A DNA stretch of 64,000 nt from Candidatus Hecatella orcuttiae. GTDB lineage: Archaea > Thermoproteota > Bathyarchaeia > Hecatellales > Hecatellaceae. The notes under the pieces were generated by a model. It was not told the origin of the DNA and made no database searches. It worked only from the letters and a program-made list of their open reading frames with translations. This document shows positions 16,519 to 25,451 of the stretch, in pieces. Both the position numbers and the translations under genes were made by a program. Where the stretch lies: NCBI GenBank assembly GCA_002011035.2, contig MTLY02000002.1, positions 248,001-312,000 of the forward strand. Direction: 5' to 3'. Position 1 is the first letter of the stretch. Each line of letters begins with the position of its first letter.

Positions 16519-17202
16519 ATGGTGAAGTTGAAGCCTGAAGAGGAAAGAAGACGGCTGGTAGAAGCACTCCAAGCCTATGGAGCCCTTCGCAGCCCTAAGG
16601 TTATCAGAGCTATGCTCAAGGTTCCGAGAGAGATGTTCGTTTTGGAAAGCATGAAAGACAGAGCCTACGATGATACACCCCTGCCCATCCTATCAGGCCA
16701 GACCATATCAGCCCCCCACATGGTGGCCATGATGAGTGAACTTCTGGAATTGGAGGCGGGCCACAGAGTTTTAGAGGTGGGAGCGGGAAGCGGATACCAC
16801 GCTGCCGTAGTAGCTGAGATTATAGCCCCGGAGGAAGCTGAAAACAAAGGCCACGTCTACACCGTGGAGATCCTTCCTGAACTGGTTAGGTTTGCGTCGG
16901 AAAACTTGGAGAAAACTTCCTACGCTAAGGTTGTAACGGTTATCCAAGGCGATGGCTCCCGCGGATTACCCAGTCACGCTCCCTTCGACCGCATCTTCGT
17001 CACAGCCTCAGCGCCCTCTGTGCCCCCGCCCTTGGTGGAGCAACTTAAACCAGGAGGCATTCTTGTGATCCCAGTGGGCGGCGCCTATATATCTCAAACC
17101 CTCCGAACGGTGAAGAAAAGGCAGGATGGACAGGTTGAATCTTCCGACCTGATGGGTGTGGCCTTCGTTCCTTTGAGGGGTGAGTACGGATGGAAAAGCT
17201 AA
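16519..17202 (+). CDS. pcm: Protein-L-isoaspartate O-methyltransferase
   Basis: PIMT uses SAM to methylate isoaspartyl residues and starts repair of damaged proteins, important at high temperature. The 227-aa protein shows the substrate loop PLPILSGQTISAPHMVAMM, SAM motif I HRVLEVGAGSGYHAAVVAE (~residue 80) and the later FDRIFVTASAPSVPPPLVEQ with LKPGGILVIPVG. All are diagnostic of the family. It is followed 21 nt later by a small hypothetical gene on the same strand. Confidence 0.95.
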   Translation: MVKLKPEEERRRLVEALQAYGALRSPKVIRAMLKVPREMFVLESMKDRAYDDTPLPILSGQTISAPHMVAMMSELLELEAGHRVLEVGAGSGYHAAVVAEIIAPEEAENKGHVYTVEILPELVRFASENLEKTSYAKVVTVIQGDGSRGLPSHAPFDRIFVTASAPSVPPPLVEQLKPGGILVIPVGGAYISQTLRTVKKRQDGQVESSDLMGVAFVPLRGEYGWKS

Positions 17203-17223
17203 AGCTCAAAGAGGCGGTTGGAG

Positions 17224-17640
17224 ATGTCTGAAGACAAGTTGGTGGGTATTGAAGCTTTCGAAGGCGGTTGGGCTCACAAAAAATTTCTGGACCGCGCCCT
17301 AAAGGAAAGAGCTAAAATTCTCGCTCGCATCAGCCGGGAGGAGGCAGGCAAGTTAGCGGAGGCTGTGGGAGGGAGGCTTACGGAGCTCCTGGAGGAGGCT
17401 GCGGAGTGGGTTATAGTCGTCAGCCCTCTGCCGAAACTGGAGGTTTATTATGTCCTCAAACGTTACGCTCCCGAGTTTGAGGATGTGCTTCAGGCTTTTT
17501 ATAGGAGAAAAGACTTGGAGCTGAGCCTTCCGGCTGAAGATATATCCGAGTTCACCGTTCTCTACGCCAATGCTCTGATCTACGCTGCTAGGCAAATTTT
17601 GGGGAAAGATGATCTGCCCCATCTTTCACGGTACCTTTAA
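17224..17640 (+). CDS. Conserved-looking hypothetical helical protein downstream of pcm
   Basis: This ~138-aa, mostly helical, charged protein is not assigned to a family. Visible elements are EAFEGGWAHKKFLDRALKER near the start, a central EEAAEWVIVVSPLPKLEVYY and a C-terminal LYANALIYAARQILGKDD. No signal peptide or membrane segment is seen. The ATG at 17224 is preferred over the TTG at 17218 because an agaggcgg site lies about 6 nt before it. It is probably co-transcribed with pcm and ends 2 nt before the convergent FEN1 stop. Confidence 0.6.
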   Translation: MSEDKLVGIEAFEGGWAHKKFLDRALKERAKILARISREEAGKLAEAVGGRLTELLEEAAEWVIVVSPLPKLEVYYVLKRYAPEFEDVLQAFYRRKDLELSLPAEDISEFTVLYANALIYAARQILGKDDLPHLSRYL

Positions 17641-17641
17641 A

Positions 17642-18682
17642 CTATGAAAACCATGTGTCTAAGGTTTTCTTTCCTTTGAGTTCCGTGAAGCCTGCTTCCA
17701 GTTTTCCTAGGGCAGTTCTGACTCTTTCTTCGGAGAAGTCTCTTTCCCCGCAGAGAAATCTGACCGCTCCTTCCACGTCGGGGGGCTTCCATTCGATTTT
17801 AAAGTCGTCGGTAACTTCGGGTTGGAGAAATATGGCGGCGATCTCCTCCCAATTCTCCGGTAGAGCGAGGTTTCTTTCTTGGAAGTAGGAGACCGCTCTC
17901 CCCAGTTCCCCGTATTCCTTTATCAGCTTTAAGGCTGTCTTAGGGCCGATGCCCTTCACGCCTTCAGGGTTGAAGTCGGTGCCGATTAAAATTCCTATGT
18001 CCACCAGCTGCCGGCGTGTAATCCCAAGCTCGGCCAGCAGCTGGCCTAATTCGATAACCTCCGGATTTACCTCCACGTAAGTTTTCTTCCGAGGAAGTTT
18101 TCTGCGGCCTGTGATAGCTAAGTTACGGACCAGCCTAGGAGCCCCGAAAAGCAGAGAGTCGTAGTCTTGGCTTGCGGTCGCCCACACATGGCCTTTCAGG
18201 GCGAGGTAGGCAGCTTGAGCTTCTCCCTCCGAGGGAGCTTGAACCCACGGCACTCCCATGAGGGTGAGAAGAGCCTTAGCGTCCTCCACCATGTAGTCCT
18301 TAAGCTGGGAAGTCATCTGAGCGTAAATCCGCGCCTCCTCCAGCTCCCCTTTTTTCAAGGCTTCCTCATATTTTTCTTCAGCCTGAACCTTCACCAAAGC
18401 CCGCCGCTGGATTTCCCTACTCTTCAAAGAAGGGGGTGTCCCATCGAAGACATAAACCAACTTCAGCCCTTTCTCCGCCAAGTTCGAGCTTCGATACAAG
18501 ATTCCGCTGAGGTGACTGGTCACATGGCCCCGTCGGTCCGTTAAAAGCTCACCTGTGGATTGGCGGATGATGGACAGAAACTGGTATAGGGCATTGTAAG
18601 CGTCCACAGCCACACTTTTTCCGCTCAACTCCTCGAGGCTGAGGACTTTGCGGGGAACTAGGTCCTTCAAGTCTACTCCCAA
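17642..18682 (-). CDS. fen: Flap endonuclease FEN1
   Basis: This structure-specific 5' flap endonuclease acts in Okazaki fragment maturation and long-patch base excision repair. The N-terminal MGVDLKDLVPRK after a TTG start and VAVDAYNALYQFL are XPG-N markers. VFDGTPPSLK and the acidic centre APSEGEAQAAYLALKG with TASQDYDSLLFG form the XPG-I active site. The H2TH-type GVKGIGPKTALKLIKEYG binds downstream duplex. The C-terminal KKTLDTWFS is a PIP box for PCNA. Length 346 aa is typical for archaea. Confidence 0.95.
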   Translation of the reverse strand: MGVDLKDLVPRKVLSLEELSGKSVAVDAYNALYQFLSIIRQSTGELLTDRRGHVTSHLSGILYRSSNLAEKGLKLVYVFDGTPPSLKSREIQRRALVKVQAEEKYEEALKKGELEEARIYAQMTSQLKDYMVEDAKALLTLMGVPWVQAPSEGEAQAAYLALKGHVWATASQDYDSLLFGAPRLVRNLAITGRRKLPRKKTYVEVNPEVIELGQLLAELGITRRQLVDIGILIGTDFNPEGVKGIGPKTALKLIKEYGELGRAVSYFQERNLALPENWEEIAAIFLQPEVTDDFKIEWKPPDVEGAVRFLCGERDFSEERVRTALGKLEAGFTELKGKKTLDTWFS

Positions 18683-18711
18683 GTTTTCCTCCCCTAAGTT
18701 GCCCGCTTTAG

Positions 18712-18951
18712 CTACGTTTTTCGTAGTTCGATTTTTTTCCTGCCTCTGGGAGCTGTGGAAACGTGGATGAGGCCCCGTATTTCCAGCTGAAAGAGCGCCT
18801 TGTTAAGTGTGGAAGCTGAAAGGGTGTCGTCTCCGTCTTTTCTCAGGTTTCTTAAGAGCTCCTCATCGGTGCAGGGACCGGAGACCTTTAGGCTTTCGAT
18901 CACCCGCGCGTGGAGAGGGAGGGACCGCCAAATCTTGCTCATCTGAGACAT
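18712..18951 (-). CDS. Small winged-helix DNA-binding protein
   Basis: This 79-aa single-domain winged-helix protein has helices at HARVIESLKVSGPCTDEELLRNL and LSASTLNKALFQLEIRGLIH, then the wing VSTAPRGRKKIELRKT. The architecture resembles small archaeal wHTH proteins that act as transcription factors or as architectural partners. It lies between fen and cdc48 on the same strand, close enough for co-transcription. Its target and ligand are unknown; there are no metal-binding Cys clusters. Confidence 0.75.
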   Translation of the reverse strand: MSQMSKIWRSLPLHARVIESLKVSGPCTDEELLRNLRKDGDDTLSASTLNKALFQLEIRGLIHVSTAPRGRKKIELRKT

Positions 18952-18996
18952 CTCTGAAGATGAGGGTTAAATTTGAAGGGTGGTGAAGCTGCTGGT

Positions 18997-21177
18997 TTAA
19001 GTTATTGGGGAAGGCGTCAGAGGCTTTTCGACTTTCTTGAAGGTTGCAGCGAAGCTTTCGTAGAATTTCTCCATTTCAGGAGTGATGCTGGGCCCTACCT
19101 TGTTGAAGGCTTCCCGGAAGTCTTCCATCTTAACCTCCTTAGTGGCGAGGTTTTTCCTGAGGGCGTTCAAGCCGGCTTCCCGGCATACAGCTTCGATGTC
19201 AGCTCCGCTGTAGCCTTTGGCCATGGAGGCCAGTTCCTCTAGGCTTACTTGTTTGCTTAAAGGCATCTTAGCGGTGTAGATACGGAAGATTTGAAGCCTA
19301 GCTTTCTCGTCGGGGGCGGGGACGTAGATGAGCCTGTCAAACCGGCCGGGTCTGAGGACAGCGGGGTCTAGGATGTCAGGTCTGTTGGAGGCAGCCAGCA
19401 CGATGATGTTTTCTAAACCGGCTACTCCGTCCATCTCCGTCAACAGCTGGCTTATCACCCGCTCGGAGACCCCTTGATCAGCGTAGCCCATACCCCTTCG
19501 CGGAACGATGGCGTCGAATTCGTCGAAGAAGACTACAGCCGGAGAGGCCATCTTTGCCTTCCGGAAAACTTCCCGAATGGCCTTCTCAGACTCTCCAACC
19601 CACTTGCTGAAGATTTCAGGCCCCTTGATGGAAATGAAGTTAGCTTCACTCTCCGTGGCCACAGCCTTGGCCAGCAGCGTCTTACCGCAACCCGGAGGCC
19701 CGTGGAGAAGGATACCTTTGGTAGGCTTGATTCCGATTTTTTCGAAAGCTTGCGGATATTTAATAGGCCACTCCACGGCCTCCCTCAACTCTGCTTTAAC
19801 CTTCTCTAAGCCCCCTATGTCCTCCCAGCGGATGTTGGGAATCTCCACGTAGACCTCTCTCATTGCCGTAGGAGTGATCTCCCGGTAGGCAGCGAGGAAA
19901 TCGTCCATCTTGATTTCCATGGATTGAAGAATATGAGGCGGAATGTGCTCCTCTTCCACGTTGATATCCGGCAGGTAGCGGCGGAGAGCTTTCATGGCGG
20001 CTTCCCGGCAAAGCGCAGCGATGTCCGCTCCCGTGTAGCCGTGACTCATATCGGCCAGCTTCTTAAGGTCCACATCTTGGGCTAGAGGCATTCCCCTCGT
20101 GTGGATGAGAAGGATCTCATACCGCCCATCCTTGTCGGGAACACCTATTTCGATCTCCCTGTCAAACCGGCCGGGTCTCCGAAGAGCAGGGTCTACGATG
20201 TTGGGAACGTTGGTGGCACCGATGACGATGACGTTACCCCGAGCTTGGAGGCCGTCGAGGAGGGCGAGCAACTGGGCTACAACTCTTTTTTCCACTTCGC
20301 CTACTACCTCCTCCCGTTTGGGGGCGATGGCGTCGATTTCGTCGATGAAAATGATGGAGGGCACGTTCTCCTGGGCTTTCTGGAAGATTTCCCTCAGCCT
20401 AGCCTCAGACTCCCCGTAAAACTTGCTCATGATCTCCGGGCCGTTGATGTTGATAAAGTAGGCGTGGGCTTCGTTGGCCACAGCCTTGGCCAGCAGCGTC
20501 TTACCGCAACCCGGAGGCCCGTGGAGAAGAACCCCTTTAGGCGGGTCGATGCCCAGTCTCTGGAAAAGCTCCGGATGTCTGAGGGGCAGCTCTACCATCT
20601 CCCTGATCCTTTGGACTTCTTCGTGAAGGCCTCCGATGTCTTCGTAGGTCACTCTGGGGATTCCTTTCTTCTCAGGGCTGGGTTCGCTGAGGACTTGGAA
20701 GTTGGAGGAGGCTGAAACCCTGACGATGCCGCTGGGCCGTGTTCTAACCACGGTGAAGGGCATGGCGTTCCCGAAAACCGAGAGAAGGACTATGTCCCCC
20801 TCCACCAGAGGCATCTCCAGCAGCCTCGACCTGACGAAGTTGGTAAAGTCAGAGTCAAACTCAATTCTCACGTCCACCGGAGCTAAGGTTACGGTGTGAG
20901 CGTTTTGAACATGGGCTTTCCTGACGGTTAGGTAATCGTTGAGGGACACGCTGGCATTCCTTCGGATGAGACCGTCGATGCGGATGATGTCCAAGCCTTG
21001 ATCTTCAGGGTAAGCCGGCCAAGCTATGGCGGCGGTGGTTTTCTTACCGCGGATTTCCAAGATGTCCCCTGCCATGACATTAAGCTGGTCCATGGTTTTC
21101 TGGCTTATCCGAGCTTTACCCCTTCCTACATCCCTTTGCTTAGCTTCCGCAACCTTCAACTGAACCTCAGCCGGCAT
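18997..21177 (-). CDS. cdc48: Cdc48/VAT AAA+ unfoldase
   Basis: This 726-aa hexameric ATPase unfolds proteins for the proteasome and remodels complexes. Residues ~1-180 form the N domain (double-psi barrel plus clam). The D1 AAA module has Walker [19 protein letters not shown] and Walker [16 protein letters not shown]2 repeats [18 protein letters not shown] and [14 protein letters not shown]. Arg fingers ([21 protein letters not shown]) are present. The C-terminal tail is short and lacks an obvious HbYX motif, ending PLTPSPIT. A 55-nt stretch is identical at the two Walker A regions. The proteasome beta subunit is encoded at 37430. Confidence 0.96.
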   Translation of the reverse strand: MPAEVQLKVAEAKQRDVGRGKARISQKTMDQLNVMAGDILEIRGKKTTAAIAWPAYPEDQGLDIIRIDGLIRRNASVSLNDYLTVRKAHVQNAHTVTLAPVDVRIEFDSDFTNFVRSRLLEMPLVEGDIVLLSVFGNAMPFTVVRTRPSGIVRVSASSNFQVLSEPSPEKKGIPRVTYEDIGGLHEEVQRIREMVELPLRHPELFQRLGIDPPKGVLLHGPPGCGKTLLAKAVANEAHAYFININGPEIMSKFYGESEARLREIFQKAQENVPSIIFIDEIDAIAPKREEVVGEVEKRVVAQLLALLDGLQARGNVIVIGATNVPNIVDPALRRPGRFDREIEIGVPDKDGRYEILLIHTRGMPLAQDVDLKKLADMSHGYTGADIAALCREAAMKALRRYLPDINVEEEHIPPHILQSMEIKMDDFLAAYREITPTAMREVYVEIPNIRWEDIGGLEKVKAELREAVEWPIKYPQAFEKIGIKPTKGILLHGPPGCGKTLLAKAVATESEANFISIKGPEIFSKWVGESEKAIREVFRKAKMASPAVVFFDEFDAIVPRRGMGYADQGVSERVISQLLTEMDGVAGLENIIVLAASNRPDILDPAVLRPGRFDRLIYVPAPDEKARLQIFRIYTAKMPLSKQVSLEELASMAKGYSGADIEAVCREAGLNALRKNLATKEVKMEDFREAFNKVGPSITPEMEKFYESFAATFKKVEKPLTPSPIT
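19656..19710 (-). repeat. 55-nt intragenic direct repeat, D2 Walker A copy
   Basis: This is the D2 Walker A coding segment of cdc48 (minus strand). It is identical, base for base, to 20475-20529, including third codon positions. Flanking bases diverge immediately on both sides. Confidence 0.9.
20475..20529 (-). repeat. 55-nt intragenic direct repeat, D1 Walker A copy
   Basis: This is the D1 Walker A coding segment of cdc48, the partner of 19656-19710. Perfect identity over about 18 codons, synonymous sites included, suggests recent gene conversion between the two AAA modules. Confidence 0.9.
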
Positions 21178-21322
21178 TTTCCTCCTTCACCAGCCTCCAT
21201 TTATCGGAGCTTATAGGCATATTTCAACTGCTGAGTGATTCAATTAACCACCTATACTATAAACTTTTATGAAAACATGGGCTAAACCCTTTCTATTGCC
21301 AGCTTTTCCGCCTTCTTCCCCA

Positions 21323-22396
21323 TCAGAAGTGCGCGAAACACCTCTCCCCCGTGAAGACCATGGCGATGCCATATTGATCGCATGCATCAACCACCTCTTG
21401 ATCCCTAACCGAACCCCCCGGCTGTATGACGGCTGAAACATCGTACTTGGCAATGAGGTCTATGGAGTCCCTGAAGGGGAGAAAACCGTCAGAGGCGAGA
21501 ACAGACCCTCTGAGACTTTCCGCATGCCATTTTAAAGCCTTATCGACGGCTATCTTGACGGCGGTAACCCTATCTTGCTGGCCGGCTCCCACCGAGACTG
21601 TACATCCGTCTTTAGCGAGGACGATGCCGTTTGACCTCACATTGGCGCAAACATACCAAGCGAAAAGCATGTCCTCAAACTCCCGTTCAGTAGGCGTTCT
21701 CCTTGTTACAGGTTGTAAGTCGTCTTTTCTCCTTATTTTTGTGGTGTAGGGATCTGAAACTACAATCGACCCGTCGCCTAAAACGGAAAGACACAGATAG
21801 CCTGTTTCTCCACCTGCAAACTTCGGCAAGCAGTCTAGGTTCGCAATTTGAACTACCCTCATGTTCCTTTTTTCTCCAAACTTCTCCACAGCTCCCTGTT
21901 CATATCTAGGGGCAACTACTCCTTCAACAAAAGTGCTTACAATTTCTCCCGCAGTATCCCCGTCAACCGGACAGTTGAAGCCTACGATGCTGCCGAAGGC
22001 TGCTTGGCTGTCGCTGTCTCTCGCTCGGAGGTAAACTTCTCGCAAGGTGTCGTTTTTCCTGGCCACCGCCACCCCGGTGGGGTTCAAATGCTTCATGACA
22101 GCGCAGGCGGGAGCGTCAAAGTATTTCAGTATGTTTAAAGCCCTGTCCATATCTTCTACATTAGTCTGGCTGAGGCCTTGTTTTCCTGTTTTCAGTTCTT
22201 TCAGGTTTCCCATAACCGCCTTTTTCCCAGCGGGACTGTAGAGAGCTGCCTGCTGATGAGGGTTAACTCCGTATCGGAGGCTTTGGCGTTTTTCGTAAAC
22301 CAACTCCTTGTCGCCTAGGAAAATTCTGAACTGCTGAGGAAGCTTCTCAGGCAAAGCCGTGTGATATATATCCCTCAACTTTGACATGTCAACCAC
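21323..22396 (-). CDS. purH: AICAR transformylase half of split PurH
   Basis: This 357-aa protein corresponds to the C-terminal AICAR formyltransferase domain of PurH, which adds the last carbon to the purine ring using formyl-folate. The conserved block RYGVNPHQQAALY marks the domain start. PACAVMKHLNPTGVAVA, DSDSQAAFGSIVGFNCPVD and the C-terminal ASDGFLPFRDSIDL and AVIQPGGSVRDQEVVDACD are family hallmarks. The upstream cyclohydrolase half is a separate ORF overlapping by 22 nt (GTG start at 22396) or 13 nt (ATG at 22387). Together they equal a normal PurH. Many archaea use PurP/PurO instead, so this is a bacterial-type solution. Confidence 0.92.
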   Translation of the reverse strand: MVDMSKLRDIYHTALPEKLPQQFRIFLGDKELVYEKRQSLRYGVNPHQQAALYSPAGKKAVMGNLKELKTGKQGLSQTNVEDMDRALNILKYFDAPACAVMKHLNPTGVAVARKNDTLREVYLRARDSDSQAAFGSIVGFNCPVDGDTAGEIVSTFVEGVVAPRYEQGAVEKFGEKRNMRVVQIANLDCLPKFAGGETGYLCLSVLGDGSIVVSDPYTTKIRRKDDLQPVTRRTPTEREFEDMLFAWYVCANVRSNGIVLAKDGCTVSVGAGQQDRVTAVKIAVDKALKWHAESLRGSVLASDGFLPFRDSIDLIAKYDVSAVIQPGGSVRDQEVVDACDQYGIAMVFTGERCFAHF

Positions 22397-22983
22397 CTTT
22401 CCAGATAGTTTTTTATCGCAACCTCATAGTGGGCTGTTTTTACAAAGGCTTTCACAGCCATTTTTCTTTTGGTTTCAAGGCTAATGCTGCCGCCTGTTTT
22501 TTCCATCTCCTCCGCAATCTCCCCGTACTGTTCAGGTTCAACAACAACAGTAACCGTACCGTGTAAAAGAGAAGCTTTGGCCGCAGCCCTTATCATCGCA
22601 GGTCCACCGATGTCGATGTTTTCCACCACCTCCCGGAAAAGCGCTGTCTTTTCAGCTGCAGTTTTTTCAAAGGGATATAGGTTTACAACAAGCAGATCGA
22701 TAGGTTGAATTCCTTGTGCGGCCATGTATTCGCGGTGTTGTGATCGACTCGGGTCCAGCAACAGGCCGCCGTGGATTTTAGGGTGCAGCGTTTTCAGCAA
22801 GCCATCGGGGCTCTCAGGATAGCCTGTATACGTGGAGATTTCTGCGGCTTCATAGCCGAGTTCCCTGATTTTCCTCGCGGTTCCGCCTGAGGAGATTATT
22901 TCGAAACCATGTTTGGCCAAGGTTTCCAAAAGCATTTTCAGCCCAGTCTTGTTTGAGACACTTATCAAAGCTCGCCTTGCCAA
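22375..22983 (-). CDS. purH: IMP cyclohydrolase half of split PurH
   Basis: This 202-aa MGS-like domain protein closes FAICAR to IMP, the last step of de novo purine synthesis. Family blocks are RALISVSNKTGLKMLLETL, IISSGGTARKIRELG, TLHPKIHGGLL, LVVNLYPFEKT and VENIDIGGPAMIRAAAK. It starts with TTG at 22983 and stops exactly where the interdomain linker of fused PurH would lie (after HYEVAIKNYLERW). The break is therefore a domain-boundary split with a 22-nt overlap, not a random frameshift. Promoter elements should lie in the divergent gap 22984-23099. Confidence 0.92.
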   Translation of the reverse strand: MARRALISVSNKTGLKMLLETLAKHGFEIISSGGTARKIRELGYEAAEISTYTGYPESPDGLLKTLHPKIHGGLLLDPSRSQHREYMAAQGIQPIDLLVVNLYPFEKTAAEKTALFREVVENIDIGGPAMIRAAAKASLLHGTVTVVVEPEQYGEIAEEMEKTGGSISLETKRKMAVKAFVKTAHYEVAIKNYLERWLTCQS

Positions 22984-23099
22984 CGAATACTCACCAGAAC
23001 AGCTCCCTGTCTCATTTATTCATCCTAATTCATAAATACTTCTCAGCTGAGAGAGATCGTTTACGGAAAGCCTGCATCATAGCTTAGGTTTGGTGAAAG

Positions 23100-23753
23100 A
23101 TGGTTAAGGCTAGGGTTGTTTCCTTCGACGTGGAAGGTACAATAGTGACACCGAGCTTCAGCGACTACGTTTGGCTGGAAGCGATACCTCGTCTCTACGC
23201 TCGAAACCGCGGTATCAGTTTTCAAGAAGCCAAAGCGTTCATCACCAAAGAATATGAAAAAGTGGGAATGGATAAGCCGGAATGGTATGATATTGCTTAC
23301 TGGTTTAAGCGTTTCAATCTAGAAAACTTCCAATCCATCTTGGAAGACTCCTTTCACCGCTTGGCCTATTATCCGGAGGTGAAAGAGGTTTTGGAAGGTC
23401 TCCGCGGAGACGGATACAGGCTCATAATTATATCTAATTCCTCTAGGGAATTTCTACGCTTTCAGATAAAGGAGCTAGAAGACTATTTCGACCAAGTGTT
23501 TTCAACGACTTCCGATTTTGCTCAGACAAAACACCATGCAGAGCTCTACTCCAGAATCTACAGCCTGACAGGAGTGACTCCTCAGCAAGCGGTGCATGTG
23601 GGGGACCGTTTGGACTCTGATTTTCACCCACCTAGAAAAGCCGGCGCCATAGCCTACCACTTGGACAGAAGCGGCAGAAACCGGGGAGAATACGTGGTGC
23701 GGGATCTGGTGGAGTTTAGGGAAAAACTCAACCGGTTTGACGGTTGTAGATAA
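23100..23753 (+). CDS. HAD-superfamily hydrolase
   Basis: This 217-aa HAD phosphatase-like protein has motif I VSFDVEGTIV near the N-terminus. The second acidic residue of the usual DxDGT is Glu (DVEGT), as in some HAD subfamilies such as enolase-phosphatases. A helical cap spans ~20-90 (aromatic-rich WYDIAYWFKRFNLENF). Motif II is LIIISNSS, motif III Lys is likely in FAQTKHHAE, and motif IV is VHVGDRLDSDFHPPRKAGA. Substrate cannot be read from sequence. It is monocistronic and divergent from purH, and its stop abuts the convergent aEF1-beta gene. Confidence 0.88.
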   Translation: MVKARVVSFDVEGTIVTPSFSDYVWLEAIPRLYARNRGISFQEAKAFITKEYEKVGMDKPEWYDIAYWFKRFNLENFQSILEDSFHRLAYYPEVKEVLEGLRGDGYRLIIISNSSREFLRFQIKELEDYFDQVFSTTSDFAQTKHHAELYSRIYSLTGVTPQQAVHVGDRLDSDFHPPRKAGAIAYHLDRSGRNRGEYVVRDLVEFREKLNRFDGCR

Positions 23754-23754
23754 A

Positions 23755-24024
23755 TTAGATTCGCCTCACCAAGAAAACTTCAGCCTCCCCCACGCCCTCT
23801 GTCTTTTTCACGGCCTCCTCCACTTTTTCCATTTCGCCGGCTTCGTCTTCTGGGAAGACGACGTGGGCTATGAGGGAAACGAGGCCGAAGGCAATGGGCT
23901 CCTCCTCAAATCTGTGAACGTAGGCTTCTTTGGGGAGATTACTCTTGATAGCCTCCTTTAAATCGGCTAGGTTCACATCAGCGTCGGCTGGAAAAATTTT
24001 AAAAGAAGCCACAACCTTGCTCAT
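23755..24024 (-). CDS. ef1b: Translation elongation factor aEF1-beta
   Basis: This 89-aa guanine-nucleotide exchange factor recycles aEF1A-GDP. The archaeal EF-1B ferredoxin-like fold is evident: VVASFKIFPADADVNLADLK, AFGLVSLIAHVVFPEDEAG and GVGEAEVFLVRRI. It lies 17 nt downstream of the zinc-ribbon gene at 24042-24218, a pairing seen in many archaeal genomes. Confidence 0.94.
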   Translation of the reverse strand: MSKVVASFKIFPADADVNLADLKEAIKSNLPKEAYVHRFEEEPIAFGLVSLIAHVVFPEDEAGEMEKVEEAVKKTEGVGEAEVFLVRRI

Positions 24025-24041
24025 GGGAACCTTTCACCCTC

Positions 24042-24218
24042 CTATGGTCCTACGAAGCCGCATTTAGGGCATTTGTAGGGTCTGCCGAATTTTCTGCATC
24101 TTTCACAGCGGGTGATGGTTACTCCCCCGCAGTTGGGACATGGAAATTTGACGAAATATTCAGTGGGAATGATGGTCTTACCGCACCAGATGCAGGTGGG
24201 AACTTTCAGTTCGCTCAT
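24042..24218 (-). CDS. Small zinc-ribbon protein (DUF1610 / HVO_2753-like)
   Basis: This 58-aa ORF is too short for the supplied track. Read on the minus strand it begins MSELKVPTCIWCGKTIIPTE and contains CPNCGG, TRCERCRKFGRPYKC and CPKCGF, giving four CxxC knuckles that can build two zinc ribbons. This is the small archaeal double zinc-finger family typically encoded next to EF-1 beta and thought to touch RNA or the ribosome. ATG start at 24218, TAG stop at 24042-24044, 17 nt before ef1b. Identification by motif and synteny is strong. Confidence 0.88.
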   Translation of the reverse strand: MSELKVPTCIWCGKTIIPTEYFVKFPCPNCGGVTITRCERCRKFGRPYKCPKCGFVGP

Positions 24219-24364
24219 GACCGTTCACGGCTCTCCATCACTCTGACGAACATGGAATGAAGGAGGAAAAGAACCGACCCCCTATATATAGTTGCCTTAA
24301 CGCGAAGGAAAGACTAAAAACCCAAGATAGGCTGAGAAGATACCACCGTCTTGGAGGGTCAGCT

Positions 24365-24739
24365 GTGAGCGAGCAGCCAAGGGAGTTCAGCTACACTCAG
24401 AACATCGTTATCCGAGCAGACCTTAAAATATCCAAGGGAAAGCTCTGCGGTCAAGCAGCCCACGCAGCGGTCTCCGCGTCGGAGGAAGCCAAGAAACATC
24501 ATGGCGAATGGTGGAAGGCTTGGATGAAAGAAGGGCAGAGGAAAGTCATTCTGAAGGTTGACTCCTTGGAGGAACTCTACCGGTTGAAGGAAAAGGCAGC
24601 CCAGCTGGGTTTACCTTGGGCGCTGGTGGAGGACCGAGGGCTCACGGAGGTTCCGCCAGGCACTGTGACCTGCCTAGGAATAGGCCCTGCTCCTGTAAGC
24701 CTAGTAGACAAGGTAACACGAGAGTTAGCGCTCCTCTGA
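24365..24739 (+). CDS. pth2: Peptidyl-tRNA hydrolase Pth2
   Basis: Pth2 releases stalled peptides from peptidyl-tRNA. The archaeal/eukaryotic-type fold starts [23 protein letters not shown], then [38 protein letters not shown] and [15 protein letters not shown]. The track ORF starts at 24257 with ~36 extra N-terminal residues. The GTG at 24365 has a GGAGG site 7 nt upstream and gives the usual ~124-aa length, so it is the preferred start. Confidence 0.94.
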   Translation: MSEQPREFSYTQNIVIRADLKISKGKLCGQAAHAAVSASEEAKKHHGEWWKAWMKEGQRKVILKVDSLEELYRLKEKAAQLGLPWALVEDRGLTEVPPGTVTCLGIGPAPVSLVDKVTRELALL

Positions 24740-24761
24740 GGGGGGAGGGTCGAGTTTAAGG

Positions 24762-25451
24762 CTAGGCTTGAAGCCGGGCTTCTGGAGGGACATATCGCCC
24801 TCTAGCTTCGATTTCCTTCATCTTCCTCCAAACTTTTTGAGCTTCAGCTTCCCCCACCGTGTTCCTGTAGCCTTCGAAAACAGCTTCGACGCATTTCTTA
24901 GCCCATCTCAGGTGATGGCTTTCAAAAACTTGTTTGAGGAGGTGGAGATCAACCCCTCGGTCTTCCACGCTCTCTGAATGAAAACCCAGCCCGAAGTCTA
25001 CGAAAACCAAACGGCCTTCTGGGGGAAGAATGATATTGGAGGTAGTAAGGTCGCCGTGGATGAGGCCATGACTGTGAAGACGGCCTATATAGATTCCCAA
25101 CTGGAAGCATTTTCTCTCAACCTCCTCCGCGCCCATGTTTCTTTCCAGGAAATCCTTTAACCTCAATCCTTCCACATACTGCAGAACAAGCTCCGTCCTT
25201 TGATGGTCGACAAAATAGACGAGGGGAGTAGGCACTCCTGCAACCTTGGCTTCGTGGAGAAGCTTGGCTTCATGAACAGTCCTAGATTCTCTGATCTTCC
25301 AGTCCAACTCCTTGACCCTATAGGGTTTTCTTATCCTCCGCTTGAAGACAGCCGGGGAACCCATGAACTCCCCCAAGTAAAGATTAGCCTCAGCGCCCTT
25401 CTTCAAGAGCTTCAAAGCCAGTTTCGCCCCCACCAAACTCCTTGAAGCCAA
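24762..25451 (-). CDS. bud32: KEOPS-complex kinase/ATPase Bud32
   Basis: Bud32 is the small atypical kinase of KEOPS, needed with Kae1, Cgi121 and Pcc1 for t6A37 tRNA modification. The 229-aa protein has the shortened kinase fold: a glycine-poor N-lobe LLKKGAEANLYLGEF, catalytic IHGDLTTSNIIL, and the DFG-like VFVDFGLGF. The C-terminus is basic. It is free-standing, not fused to Kae1 as in some euryarchaea. A TTG at 25451 is used here; the GTG at 25433 with an AAGGAG site 4 nt upstream is equally possible. Confidence 0.93.
   Translation of the reverse strand: MASRSLVGAKLALKLLKKGAEANLYLGEFMGSPAVFKRRIRKPYRVKELDWKIRESRTVHEAKLLHEAKVAGVPTPLVYFVDHQRTELVLQYVEGLRLKDFLERNMGAEEVERKCFQLGIYIGRLHSHGLIHGDLTTSNIILPPEGRLVFVDFGLGFHSESVEDRGVDLHLLKQVFESHHLRWAKKCVEAVFEGYRNTVGEAEAQKVWRKMKEIEARGRYVPPEARLQA

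Noticed and set aside
20101-20715. 204-aa plus-strand ORF
   Set aside because: It is antisense to the cdc48 D1 module with no independent motifs.
21323-22983. Frameshifted purH pseudogene
   Set aside because: Both halves are complete domains with own starts; the break is at the domain boundary.
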